The position numbers and the translations under genes are program-made. Below are positions 17,466-25,738 of a stretch of DNA of 64,000 bases, piece by piece. The number at the start of each line of letters is the position of its first letter. The stretch's first letter is position 1. The notes beneath the pieces were generated by a model. That model had not been told where the DNA came from. It searched no databases and saw only the letters and a list, made by a program, of their open reading frames with translations. The stretch lies in assembly GCA_027214255.1 (NCBI GenBank), contig JAPWHL010000007.1, positions 1 through 64,000 on the forward strand, read 5' to 3'. This stretch comes from Roseovarius aestuarii. Its GTDB lineage: Bacteria > Pseudomonadota > Alphaproteobacteria > Rhodobacterales > Rhodobacteraceae.

Positions 17466-19007
17466 ATGAAAACCCCCAAGCCAGTCGTGCTGTGCATTCT
17501 GGACGGATGGGGCCTATCGTATACAGAAACGGGGAACGCTCCGCTTTTGGCCAATACGCCCAATTTTGACCGAATCATGAATGATTACCCGTCGTCGACC
17601 CTCTCCACGCACGGGTTAGACGTAGGCCTGCCACAGGGCCAGATGGGCAACTCCGAGGTCGGGCACCTGACCATCGGTGCAGGCCGCATCGTCGAGATGG
17701 ACTTGCGCCGGATCGACCGCGCCATCGAATCCAAGACCTTCGACAAGCTTCCGGGCATGCTACGCTTTGCCGGAAAACTGCGCCTGTCGGGCGGCACGGC
17801 CCATTTGCTGGGGGTCTTAAGCGACGGCGGCGTGCATTCGCACATCAACCATATGATCGCTGCCGCCAATGCGTTGACGTTTTACGGGATTCCCGTGGCC
17901 ATCCACGCCTTTACTGATGGGCGCGACGTGGCTCAGGTGTCGGCCAAGTCCTATTTGCAAAACCTCGAAGCAGCCCTGCCCAAGGGGGCCTATATCGCAA
18001 CGGTTGCGGGGCGGTATTATGCGATGGATCGCGACAATCGTTGGGACCGGGTGCGACTGGCCTATAACGCCATCGCGCATGGGGATGGCTATCAGGCCCC
18101 TGACGCCACCCGTGCGATTGAAGACGCCTATGGCAAAGGGCGCACCGATGAGTTCATCAAACCCCGTGTTCTGGACGGTTACAGCGGCATTCAGGACGGT
18201 GATGGCCTGTTATGCCTTAATTTTCGGGCGGACCGGGCGCGCGAAATTCTGGACGCGTTTGCAGATCCGGAATTTGACGCATTTGATACCGGCAGGCGAC
18301 CCGATTTTGCCATCGTGTCCGGGTTTGCCGAATATTCCGAGCGTCATTCAACCTTTATGGACTGCATTTTTCCTGATGAGGTGCCGGTCAACACGCTGGG
18401 CGCTTGGGTGGCCAAGGCAGGCCGGTCACAATTTCATCTGGCCGAAACCGAAAAATATCCGCACGTCACTTTCTTTCTGAACGGCGGCAAAGAATCCGCC
18501 GAACCGGGCGAAGACCGTTACATGGCCCAATCTCCGCATGTCGCCACCTATGATATGGCACCTGAAATGTCCTCGGCCGAGGTCACAGAGCAGTTGGTGC
18601 GCGCGATCGAGGCGCAGTATGACCTGATCGTGGTGAACTATGCCAATCCCGACATGGTCGGGCACACAGGCGATCTGGCTGCGGCAATTTCCGCATGTGA
18701 AGCCGTGGACGAGGGATTGGGCCGCGCCTTGAGCGCGCTGGAAAAAGTGGGCGGAACCATGATTGTCACGGCCGACCACGGCAATTGCGAGACGATGATT
18801 GATCCCGTCACCGAGACACCGCATACCGCGCATACAACCAATCCGGTGCCCGTCATTCTGGTCGGCGGCCCCCAAAACACAGAGCTGACCCCCGGACGAT
18901 TAAGTGATCTGGCCCCGACCCTGCTAGAACTGATGGATCTGCCTGTACCTTCGGAAATGACCGGCAGTTCCCTGATGATGCGCGCGATCACCGCGCGCTC
19001 GGCATGA
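17466..19007 (+). CDS. gpmI: 2,3-bisphosphoglycerate-independent phosphoglycerate mutase
   Basis: A 513-residue alkaline-phosphatase-superfamily enzyme that interconverts 3- and 2-phosphoglycerate. Motifs are LDGWG (metal Asp13), MGNSEVGH with the phosphorylated Ser63, HAFTDGRDV, FRADRAREI and TADHGNCETM with C-terminal metal ligands. Full family length. The ATG at 17466 precedes MKTPKPVVLCILDGWG, the normal N-terminus; a longer frame from 17409 overlaps the candidate promoter region. It ends with an ATGA overlap to the envC-like gene, heading the gpmI-envC-ctpA-rppH block. Confidence 0.96.
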   Translation: MKTPKPVVLCILDGWGLSYTETGNAPLLANTPNFDRIMNDYPSSTLSTHGLDVGLPQGQMGNSEVGHLTIGAGRIVEMDLRRIDRAIESKTFDKLPGMLRFAGKLRLSGGTAHLLGVLSDGGVHSHINHMIAAANALTFYGIPVAIHAFTDGRDVAQVSAKSYLQNLEAALPKGAYIATVAGRYYAMDRDNRWDRVRLAYNAIAHGDGYQAPDATRAIEDAYGKGRTDEFIKPRVLDGYSGIQDGDGLLCLNFRADRAREILDAFADPEFDAFDTGRRPDFAIVSGFAEYSERHSTFMDCIFPDEVPVNTLGAWVAKAGRSQFHLAETEKYPHVTFFLNGGKESAEPGEDRYMAQSPHVATYDMAPEMSSAEVTEQLVRAIEAQYDLIVVNYANPDMVGHTGDLAAAISACEAVDEGLGRALSALEKVGGTMIVTADHGNCETMIDPVTETPHTAHTTNPVPVILVGGPQNTELTPGRLSDLAPTLLELMDLPVPSEMTGSSLMMRAITARSA

Positions 19008-20173
19008 TCCACAGGCCCGGCACGATGCCCCGACTGCGATCCATTCTGCTGGGTCTTGGTCTGGGCCTGTTTGCCGCGCCCGGTCTGGTCGCTGCCCAAA
19101 GCGATCCCGCAGCCGAGGCACAAGAAGCCGCCATCTTGTTAGAGGATGCAACCCGCGCATTGGACGCCGCCACGGGTGCGCGTAACAGGGTCAAGGCCCT
19201 GACCCAAACGGTGCGCGCCTACGAGGCTGGACTGCGCGCCATGCGTGAAGGTCTGCGTCAGGCCGCGATCCAACAGCAACGCCTTGAACAGGAACTGGCC
19301 GCCAGCGAAGACGACGTGGCCCAGCTTCTGGGGGTATTGCAATCTATGGGCAGCGCGCCCACACCCGTCTTGATGCTGCACCCCTCGGGGCCTTTGGGCA
19401 CGGCACGTTCAGGCATGTTGCTGGCCGATGTCACCCCGGCATTGAATGCCCGCGCCGAAGCTTTGCGCGCCAAGCTGACCGAACTTGCGCAGTTGCGCAG
19501 CCTGCAACAAAGCGCCGCCGACACGTTGGCGCGCGGATTGTCTGGTGCTCAGACCGCCCGCACCGAACTCAGTCAGGCAATCGCTGATCGAACCGACCTG
19601 CCACGACGCTTTACCGAGGATCCGGTGAAAACCGCCCTGCTGATTGCTTCGACAGAAACTCTGGACGGGTTTGCCAGCGGGCTGTCACAGATCGCCCTTG
19701 GCGAGGTACCCGGCAGCTTGCCGGGCATCGAGGACCGACGCGGCAAACTACCCCTACCCGTCCAAGGCCGAATCCTGCGCCGCGCGGGCGAGGCCGACGC
19801 AGCCGGGATCGTCCGCCCCGGCATCGTCATGGCAGCCCCTCCGCGGGCCGTTGTCACCACCCCGGCCCCGGCAACTCTGCGTTATCATGGCCCGTTGCTG
19901 GACTATGGCAATGTTGCGATACTAGAGCCCCAATCAGGAATTCTTCTGGTACTTGCGGGTATGGACGTGGTCTATGGGCAGATAGGACAGGTGCTGCCGG
20001 GAGGCAGTCCCGTGGGCCTGATGGGTGGCATTGAAACCGCCGATGACGAAATCGTGCCCGCCGAGTTGCAACAGGCGGCTACCGAATGGACACAAACCCT
20101 CTATATTGAGGTCAGACAAGACAACGCGCCGGTCGATCCCGCGCTGTGGTTCAAGACAGACAAGGAACAGTGA
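19004..20173 (+). CDS. EnvC-like murein hydrolase activator
   Basis: A 389-residue periplasmic protein with signal peptide (about 8-32, ending LVAAQ), a long coiled coil (about 35-250, rich in Ala, Leu, Arg, Gln) and a C-terminal degenerate M23/LytM domain (about 265-385; LLDYGNVAILEP, LAGMDVVYGQIGQVL, PVGLMGG). The HxH zinc motif of active M23 peptidases is absent, as in EnvC, which activates amidases rather than cleaving peptidoglycan itself. An alternative start is 19025. The ATGA overlap with gpmI and 3-base gap to ctpA indicate one transcript. Confidence 0.85.
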   Translation: MIHRPGTMPRLRSILLGLGLGLFAAPGLVAAQSDPAAEAQEAAILLEDATRALDAATGARNRVKALTQTVRAYEAGLRAMREGLRQAAIQQQRLEQELAASEDDVAQLLGVLQSMGSAPTPVLMLHPSGPLGTARSGMLLADVTPALNARAEALRAKLTELAQLRSLQQSAADTLARGLSGAQTARTELSQAIADRTDLPRRFTEDPVKTALLIASTETLDGFASGLSQIALGEVPGSLPGIEDRRGKLPLPVQGRILRRAGEADAAGIVRPGIVMAAPPRAVVTTPAPATLRYHGPLLDYGNVAILEPQSGILLVLAGMDVVYGQIGQVLPGGSPVGLMGGIETADDEIVPAELQQAATEWTQTLYIEVRQDNAPVDPALWFKTDKEQ

Positions 20174-20176
20174 TCT

Positions 20177-21514
20177 ATGAAGAAATTCCTGATGGCAGCG
20201 GCCGCAGGCAGCTTGGCAGGGGTTATAGTGACAACTCAGGTTGCAGCCCCCCTTCTGGCCCAAGAGGCGACGCGCAACACGAACGTTTACGAACAGCTGG
20301 ACCTTTTTGGCGATATTTTCGAGCGAATCCGCGCTCAATATGTCGAAGAAGTAAACGAAGCCGATCTGATCGAGGCCGCGATCAATGGCATGCTGACCTC
20401 GCTTGACCCACACTCCAGCTATCTCAGCCCTGAAGATGCCGAAGACATGCAGGTGCAGACCCGCGGCGAGTTTGGCGGACTGGGCATCGAGGTCACGCAA
20501 GAAGATGGCTTTGTCAAAGTTGTCTCGCCCATCGATGGCACCCCGGCAGATAACGCCGGTGTCGAAGCCGGCGATTTCATTACGCATGTGAACAGCGAAA
20601 GCGTTCTGGGCCTGACCTTGGATGAAGCGGTGGAAATGATGCGTGGCCCTGTCGGCAGTGAGATCATCATCACCGTCGTGCGCGAAGGCGAGGCCGAACC
20701 GTTCGATCTGTCGATCATCCGCGACACGATCAAGCTGACCGCCGTGCGCGCCCGCACTGAACAGCAAACCGTTGTATTGCGTGTGACCACGTTCAACGAC
20801 CAGACCTATCAAAATCTGGCCGATGGCCTGTCCGAACAAATCGAAGAGGCCGGCGGCAGCGATGCTGTGAACGGGATCGTTTTGGACCTGCGCAACAATC
20901 CCGGCGGCCTGTTGACACAAGCGATCAAAGTCTCGGACGCGTTCCTGGAAAAGGGCGAGATCGTTTCGACCCGCGGACGCAACCCGGCCGATGGAGATCG
21001 CTTTAACGCCACGCCAGGCGATCTGGCGATGGGGAAACCGATGGTCGTGTTGATCAACGGTGGTTCTGCCTCGGCCTCGGAAATTGTCGCAGGCGCGTTG
21101 CAAGATCACCACCGCGCAATCGTCGTCGGCACCAAGAGCTTTGGCAAAGGGTCGGTCCAAACTGTCATGCCGCTGCGAGGCGACGGTGCGATGCGCCTGA
21201 CCACGGCGCGGTATTACACACCATCAGGCCGTTCGATTCAGGCGTTGGGCGTATCCCCCGATATTCTGGTGGCGCAGCCCCGCCGTGACCGCAGCGTTGA
21301 CGAGAGCGAAGAAGAGACAAACGTCCTGATCCGCTCAGAGGCCGATTTGCGCGGCAGTCTGGACAACGACAGCCTGACCGAGGATGAAATCCGTCAGATC
21401 GAAGAAGACCGCGCCCGCGCCGAAGAAGTCGCCAAGCTGCGTGAAGAGGACTATCAGTTGGCCTATGCCATCGACATCCTCAAGGGGCTCAAAACCCTGA
21501 ACGGCGCCAAGTAA
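20177..21514 (+). CDS. ctpA: Carboxy-terminal processing protease (S41 family)
   Basis: A 445-residue periplasmic serine protease. Signal peptide about 1-29 (ending LLAQE); PDZ domain about 92-175 (GGLGIEVTQ, VISPIDGTPA-like segment); S41 catalytic domain with GGSASASEI and VGTKSFGKGSVQ. By comparison with CtpB the dyad is Ser299/Lys324 with Gln328. Such proteases trim C-termini of periplasmic proteins, often regulating cell-wall hydrolases, which fits the adjacent envC-like gene. It begins three bases after the envC-like stop. Confidence 0.94.
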   Translation: MKKFLMAAAAGSLAGVIVTTQVAAPLLAQEATRNTNVYEQLDLFGDIFERIRAQYVEEVNEADLIEAAINGMLTSLDPHSSYLSPEDAEDMQVQTRGEFGGLGIEVTQEDGFVKVVSPIDGTPADNAGVEAGDFITHVNSESVLGLTLDEAVEMMRGPVGSEIIITVVREGEAEPFDLSIIRDTIKLTAVRARTEQQTVVLRVTTFNDQTYQNLADGLSEQIEEAGGSDAVNGIVLDLRNNPGGLLTQAIKVSDAFLEKGEIVSTRGRNPADGDRFNATPGDLAMGKPMVVLINGGSASASEIVAGALQDHHRAIVVGTKSFGKGSVQTVMPLRGDGAMRLTTARYYTPSGRSIQALGVSPDILVAQPRRDRSVDESEEETNVLIRSEADLRGSLDNDSLTEDEIRQIEEDRARAEEVAKLREEDYQLAYAIDILKGLKTLNGAK

Positions 21515-21532
21515 GCGCCGCGCTGTGATGAT

Positions 21533-21562
21533 GTAAGGTGCGCTCAAGCGCACCTTACGCCA
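21533..21562 (-). repeat. Dispersed palindromic repeat, copy 1
   Basis: GTAAGGTGCGCT at 21533-21544 and AGCGCACCTTAC at 21547-21558 form a near-perfect 26-bp palindrome. The same core, in opposite orientation, occurs at 38839-38868. On the minus strand the two share TGGCGTAAGGTGCGCTT and AGCGCACCTTAC with one mismatch between. Located between ctpA and rppH; it may act as a terminator or RNA-stabilising hairpin. Confidence 0.75.
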
Positions 21563-21587
21563 CCTCCCTGCGACCATCGGAGACCAT

Positions 21588-22070
21588 ATGACCCCCGATC
21601 AGATCAACGCCCTGCCCTATCGCCCCTGCGTTGGGGTGATGCTGGTCAATACGGCCGGTCGCGTTTTTGTCGGCCAACGTCTGGACAGCAGTGCCGACGC
21701 TTGGCAAATGCCGCAGGGCGGCATTGATCCTGGCGAGTCTCCGCATCAGGCCGCCCTGCGCGAGCTGGGCGAGGAAACCGGCGTCTCGCCCGATCTGGTC
21801 CGGATCGAGGCCGAAACCAAAGGCTGGGTGCGTTATGAACTACCCCATGATCTGGTTCCCAAGCTGTGGAAAGGCCGTTTTCGCGGGCAAGAGCAGAAAT
21901 GGGTTCTCATGCGCTTTCTGGGACAGGATGCACAGGTCAATATTGCCACCGAACACCCCGAGTTTTCCAACTGGCGCTGGCTCCCCCCTGCAGATCTGGT
22001 GGCCAACATCGTCCCGTTCAAACGCGGCGTCTATACGGCCGTTCTGGATGAATTTAGCAGCTTGATATGA
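21588..22070 (+). CDS. rppH: RNA pyrophosphohydrolase (Nudix)
   Basis: A 160-residue Nudix hydrolase that removes pyrophosphate from the 5' end of mRNAs (family also acts on diadenosine polyphosphates). The Nudix box [23 protein letters not shown] (start and end motifs GG...E and REL.EETG) is intact near residue 45. The N-terminal [11 protein letters not shown] and the [19 protein letters not shown] stretch are typical of RppH. Its stop overlaps the next gene's ATG (ATGA). Confidence 0.94.
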   Translation: MTPDQINALPYRPCVGVMLVNTAGRVFVGQRLDSSADAWQMPQGGIDPGESPHQAALRELGEETGVSPDLVRIEAETKGWVRYELPHDLVPKLWKGRFRGQEQKWVLMRFLGQDAQVNIATEHPEFSNWRWLPPADLVANIVPFKRGVYTAVLDEFSSLI

Positions 22071-22588
22071 TCCGCCCGCCCTTCCTTTCCGCGTTTTCAG
22101 CGTTTTGGATGTTCAGCGCGGGTGCCGCCAGCGCCCTGTCCTGTGTACCGGTCGACCCGCCTTTACTGTTCAAGCGCGTTCATTTGGCGGCTGAATCATA
22201 TGTCGCCGTGTATGGCACGCTCACCTTTGATCCGGCGCTTTTGCCCAAAACGGATTGGGAGGCGCAGCACTCCACGCCACAAGACACCCGCATTCCGGCA
22301 GTTATGTCCGGCCATTCACTAGATCAAAACGGGTTCAAGACCCCGTTTGAGGCGCCCGTCACCCTGCGCGTTCTATGCTTCGGTCCATGGTGCGCACAGC
22401 CGCCAGCCAATCAACCTGTTATGGGCTTTGTTCAACAGAACGAAGGCAGTTTCACGCTAACCACCGATCCTTGCGGCGGAGACGCGTTTTTTCAACCCTC
22501 CTCCGAGATGCTACAGCAGATTCACACCTGTTTTATCGGCGGTGATTGCGAATCCAACCTCACGCGCGACATCCTCCCATCCGAGTAA
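22067..22588 (+). CDS. Secreted hypothetical protein
   Basis: A 173-residue protein I cannot assign to a family. It has a signal peptide (about 1-23, ending ASALS) and a mature part with seven Cys residues (including [37 protein letters not shown]), suggesting disulfide bonds in the periplasm. Two central stretches resemble beta strands ([20 protein letters not shown]). It is translationally coupled to rppH by an ATGA overlap, so it is almost certainly a real gene. Confidence 0.75.
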   Translation: MIRPPFLSAFSAFWMFSAGAASALSCVPVDPPLLFKRVHLAAESYVAVYGTLTFDPALLPKTDWEAQHSTPQDTRIPAVMSGHSLDQNGFKTPFEAPVTLRVLCFGPWCAQPPANQPVMGFVQQNEGSFTLTTDPCGGDAFFQPSSEMLQQIHTCFIGGDCESNLTRDILPSE

Positions 22589-22637
22589 CGCAGGCTAATG
22601 CCTGCGCAAATTCCGACAAACTGAGGACTCGAAATGA

Positions 22638-22652
22638 GAACAAATAGTGAAT
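22638..22652. promoter_or_regulatory. LexA-box-like site before dnaE2
   Basis: GAAC-AAATAGT-GAAT at 22638-22652 matches the alphaproteobacterial LexA consensus GAACN7GAAC except for the last base. It directly overlaps a -10-like TATAGT (22652-22657), a suitable position for repression, and lies about 90 bases upstream of dnaE2, a gene normally in the SOS regulon. Confidence 0.5.
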
Positions 22653-22664
22653 ATAGTGGGGTAT

Positions 22665-22739
22665 ATGACTCGCACAGCCCCAGATCCCCCTCTACGTCCG
22701 GCGCTTGATCCACTTTGCGTGGCGTGGGGCTGTCTGTGA
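22665..22739 (+). CDS. 24-codon upstream ORF coupled to dnaE2
   Basis: A short open frame, beginning MTRTAPDPP and ending VAWGCL, whose TGA (22737-22739) overlaps the dnaE2 ATG (22739-22741) as TGATG. It begins shortly after the candidate SOS promoter. It may be a leader peptide that couples translation, the relic of an upstream imu-type gene, or chance. No family resemblance. Confidence 0.3.
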   Translation: MTRTAPDPPLRPALDPLCVAWGCL

Positions 22740-25678
22740 TGCCACATGCATTCGCTGAACTGTCGGCCACATCCAACTTTACCTTTCTGACCGGGGCCTC
22801 TCACCCCGAAGACTATATGCACCGCGCTGCCCTTCTGGGCCTGTCTGCCCTGGCGATTGCCGACGAGAATTCGGTCGCTGGAATCGTACGCGCCCATACC
22901 GCCGCCCGCGAGATTGCCCGACAAGTCGCCGAACGGCGCAGAATAGAAGCGCACACCGGCCCCATTGGCCCGCCCGCGCCCACCCCCCAGCCGCCCCCGG
23001 CATGGGCAAACACCCCCCGCTTGATCCCTGCCGCGCGGCTGGTCTTGGCCGACGGGCTTTGCCTGACCGCCCTGCCCGAGAATCGCAGCGGCTGGGGCAA
23101 CTTATGTCGATTGCTGACCACGGGACGACGGCGGACCGACAAGGGCGCTTGCGATCTACGTCTTGATGATCTTTTCAAGCGCGCCGGTGGCCTGATCCTG
23201 TTGCTACACCCCCCCCATCAACAGCCCGGCGCGCGGGCATGGGCGCGACAGGCGCAACGGCTGACGCGCCGCCTTGGAGAGCAAATGCATCTGCTGATGG
23301 CCCCGCAATATGACGGTCAGGATGCCATGCGTTTTGACAGGCTGACAGCGCTCGCCACCCGATTGGGTCTGCCCGCCATTGCCAGCGCTGCACCGCGCAT
23401 GCACCATGGACGGCAGCGCAGGTTGGCCGATGTGCTGACCGCGATCCGCACCGGCACGCGTGTCGATGCGTTAGGCCGCGCAGCACTAGCCAATAGCGAA
23501 CAACGCCTGCGCAGCGGGGCGGAAATGCTCCGCCTCTTTGCCCGGCACGAACAGGCCGTCATACGCGCAGAAGATCTGGCCCAACGCCTGACCTTCTGCC
23601 TTGACAGCCTGCGCTATGAATACCCCAGCGAGGTTGCGCCGGGGGAAACCCCTGCTGCCCGCCTGCGCCGTCTGGCCGAAGAGGGGCTGGCATGGCGGTA
23701 TCCACATGGAGCCAGCGCCCGCGTACGCAAATTACTGGAACATGAACTGGCCCTGATCGCCAAGCTACAGTACGAGCCCTATTTCCTGACCGTGCGCGAT
23801 GTGGTCGCCTTTGCCCGCAGCCGTAACATCCTGTGTCAAGGGCGCGGATCGGCGGCCAATTCGGTGGTATGTTACTGCCTTGGCGTGACCTCGGTCAGCC
23901 CCGAAATCGGCACGATGGTGTTTGAACGCTTCGTCTCCGAAGCCCGTAACGAGCCCCCCGACATCGACGTTGATTTCGAGCACGAACGCCGCGAAGAAGT
24001 GATCCAGCACATCTATGAACGTTACGGGCGTCACCGTGCGGGGCTGTGCGCGACCGTGATCCATTATCGCGGCAAACGCGCAATCCGCGAGGTGGGCCGC
24101 GCCATGGGCCTGTCACAAGACACAATCGGCGCGCTAAGCTCACAGCTGTGGGGATTTTTCTCGACCGGCGCGGTGGAACGTCAACGCCTGCTCGAAATCG
24201 GGCTGGACCCAGACGATCCACGTCTGCGTCAAACCATGGCATTGGTGCATGACATCCAAGGCTTTCCTCGCCACCTCAGCCAACATGTTGGCGGGTTCAT
24301 CATGACCGAAGGGCGGCTGGATGAACTGTGCCCGATTGAAAACGCCACGATGGAAGGGCGCACGGTGATTTGCTGGGATAAGGACGATATCGAGGCATTG
24401 GGCATCCTCAAGGTCGACATACTCAGCCTCGGGATGCTGACCTGTATCCGCAAGGCATTCGATCTGCTGAACACGCATCACGGGTTGGATTATTCACTGG
24501 CCAGCCTGCCGCCCGAAGATGCCCGCGTCTATGACATGCTGTGCCGAGCCGACAGTATCGGCGTCTTTCAGGTGGAAAGCCGCGCACAGATGAATTTCCT
24601 GCCCCGCATGCGCCCGCGGTGCTTTTATGATCTGGTAATCGAAGTGGCCATTATTCGCCCCGGACCTATTCAGGGCGATATGGTCCACCCTTACATCCGA
24701 CGCCGCAATGGCGAAGAACAGGTCAGCTTTCCGTCCGACGCACTGGGCGAGGTTCTGGGAAAAACGCTCGGCGTGCCCCTGTTTCAGGAACAAGCCATGC
24801 AGATCGCCATCGTCGGTGCGGGCTTTAGCCCCGAACAGGCCGACCGGCTGCGCCGATCACTGGCAACGTTCAAAAAGCACGGTAACGTCAGCGAATTCCG
24901 CACGCTGTTTCTGCGCGGGATGAAGGCCAACGGCTATGACAACGACTTCGCCGCGCGCTGTTTTTCGCAAATCGAGGGGTTCGGCAGCTACGGCTTTCCC
25001 GAAAGCCACGCCGCCAGCTTTGCCTTGTTGGTCTATGCCTCGGCTTGGATCAAATGCCACCACCCCGGTATTTTTGCCTGCGCGCTGCTGAATGCACAAC
25101 CCATGGGGTTTTACGCCCCGGCGCAAATCGTTCGCGATGCACGCGAACACGGTGTAACGGTGCGCCCGGTCTGTATCAACGCCAGCTTCTGGGACAATAC
25201 GATGGAACCGGACGGCGCAGGAGGACTCGCGCTGCGCCTTGGATTTCGCCAGATCAAGGGCCTGGCCGAAGATGATGCCACATGGCTGACCGCCGCACGT
25301 GGCAATGGTTACCGCGCACCCGGCGATCTGTGGCGACGCGCCGGGCTCGCCCCGGCAACGATCACCAAACTGGCCGAAGCCGATTGTTTTGCCGATATCG
25401 GGCTGACCCGACGCCAGGCCCTGTGGCAATCCAAAGCCCTGACCGGCCCACAACAATTACCCCTGTTCGCCAATGACTTAGACGGCGAAGCGATCATCGA
25501 ACCTCCCGCACATCTGCCCGCGATGACCCTGGCTGAAAACATGGTCGAGGATTACGTCGCCACCCGCCTCAGTCTGCGCACCCACCCCCTTGCACTGCTG
25601 CGCCCACGGTTGACATCAAAAGAAGTCCCACCACTCAGACCTGATATCCAGACCGCCCCTCGGCGAATGGATATTTAA
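22739..25678 (+). CDS. dnaE2: Error-prone DNA polymerase DnaE2, C-terminally shortened
   Basis: A 979-residue C-family polymerase for SOS mutagenesis. The PHP-like N-terminal domain starts at FAELSATSNFTFLTGASHP (about 4-22). The palm has GRGSAANSVVCYCLG and EPPDIDVDFEHERREEVIQ with catalytic Asp residues, and FGSYGFPESHAASFALLVYASAWIKCHHP and the helix-hairpin-helix region follow. The protein stops about 35 residues after the VEDYVATRLSLRTHPLALLR segment, just where DnaE2 homologues (usually about 1030-1100 residues) continue into an OB-fold. The 60 bases before the convergent next gene cannot encode the missing part. imuA/imuB, usual partners, are not adjacent. Confidence 0.9.
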   Translation: MPHAFAELSATSNFTFLTGASHPEDYMHRAALLGLSALAIADENSVAGIVRAHTAAREIARQVAERRRIEAHTGPIGPPAPTPQPPPAWANTPRLIPAARLVLADGLCLTALPENRSGWGNLCRLLTTGRRRTDKGACDLRLDDLFKRAGGLILLLHPPHQQPGARAWARQAQRLTRRLGEQMHLLMAPQYDGQDAMRFDRLTALATRLGLPAIASAAPRMHHGRQRRLADVLTAIRTGTRVDALGRAALANSEQRLRSGAEMLRLFARHEQAVIRAEDLAQRLTFCLDSLRYEYPSEVAPGETPAARLRRLAEEGLAWRYPHGASARVRKLLEHELALIAKLQYEPYFLTVRDVVAFARSRNILCQGRGSAANSVVCYCLGVTSVSPEIGTMVFERFVSEARNEPPDIDVDFEHERREEVIQHIYERYGRHRAGLCATVIHYRGKRAIREVGRAMGLSQDTIGALSSQLWGFFSTGAVERQRLLEIGLDPDDPRLRQTMALVHDIQGFPRHLSQHVGGFIMTEGRLDELCPIENATMEGRTVICWDKDDIEALGILKVDILSLGMLTCIRKAFDLLNTHHGLDYSLASLPPEDARVYDMLCRADSIGVFQVESRAQMNFLPRMRPRCFYDLVIEVAIIRPGPIQGDMVHPYIRRRNGEEQVSFPSDALGEVLGKTLGVPLFQEQAMQIAIVGAGFSPEQADRLRRSLATFKKHGNVSEFRTLFLRGMKANGYDNDFAARCFSQIEGFGSYGFPESHAASFALLVYASAWIKCHHPGIFACALLNAQPMGFYAPAQIVRDAREHGVTVRPVCINASFWDNTMEPDGAGGLALRLGFRQIKGLAEDDATWLTAARGNGYRAPGDLWRRAGLAPATITKLAEADCFADIGLTRRQALWQSKALTGPQQLPLFANDLDGEAIIEPPAHLPAMTLAENMVEDYVATRLSLRTHPLALLRPRLTSKEVPPLRPDIQTAPRRMDI

Positions 25679-25738
25679 GGCCAGAAGATACACAAACCGG
25701 CCCCTATTTTTTCTTGGCCCAAATACCCAAATTCCGAC

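Noticed and set aside
19934..21160. 408-codon minus-strand frame opposite envC-like and ctpA genes
   Set aside because: Shadow frame of two strongly supported plus-strand genes; no domain, signal or ribosome-binding context.
25679..25738. Frameshifted continuation of dnaE2 that would restore the OB-fold
   Set aside because: Only 60 bases separate it from the convergent transglycosylase gene and no frame there resembles the missing domain.
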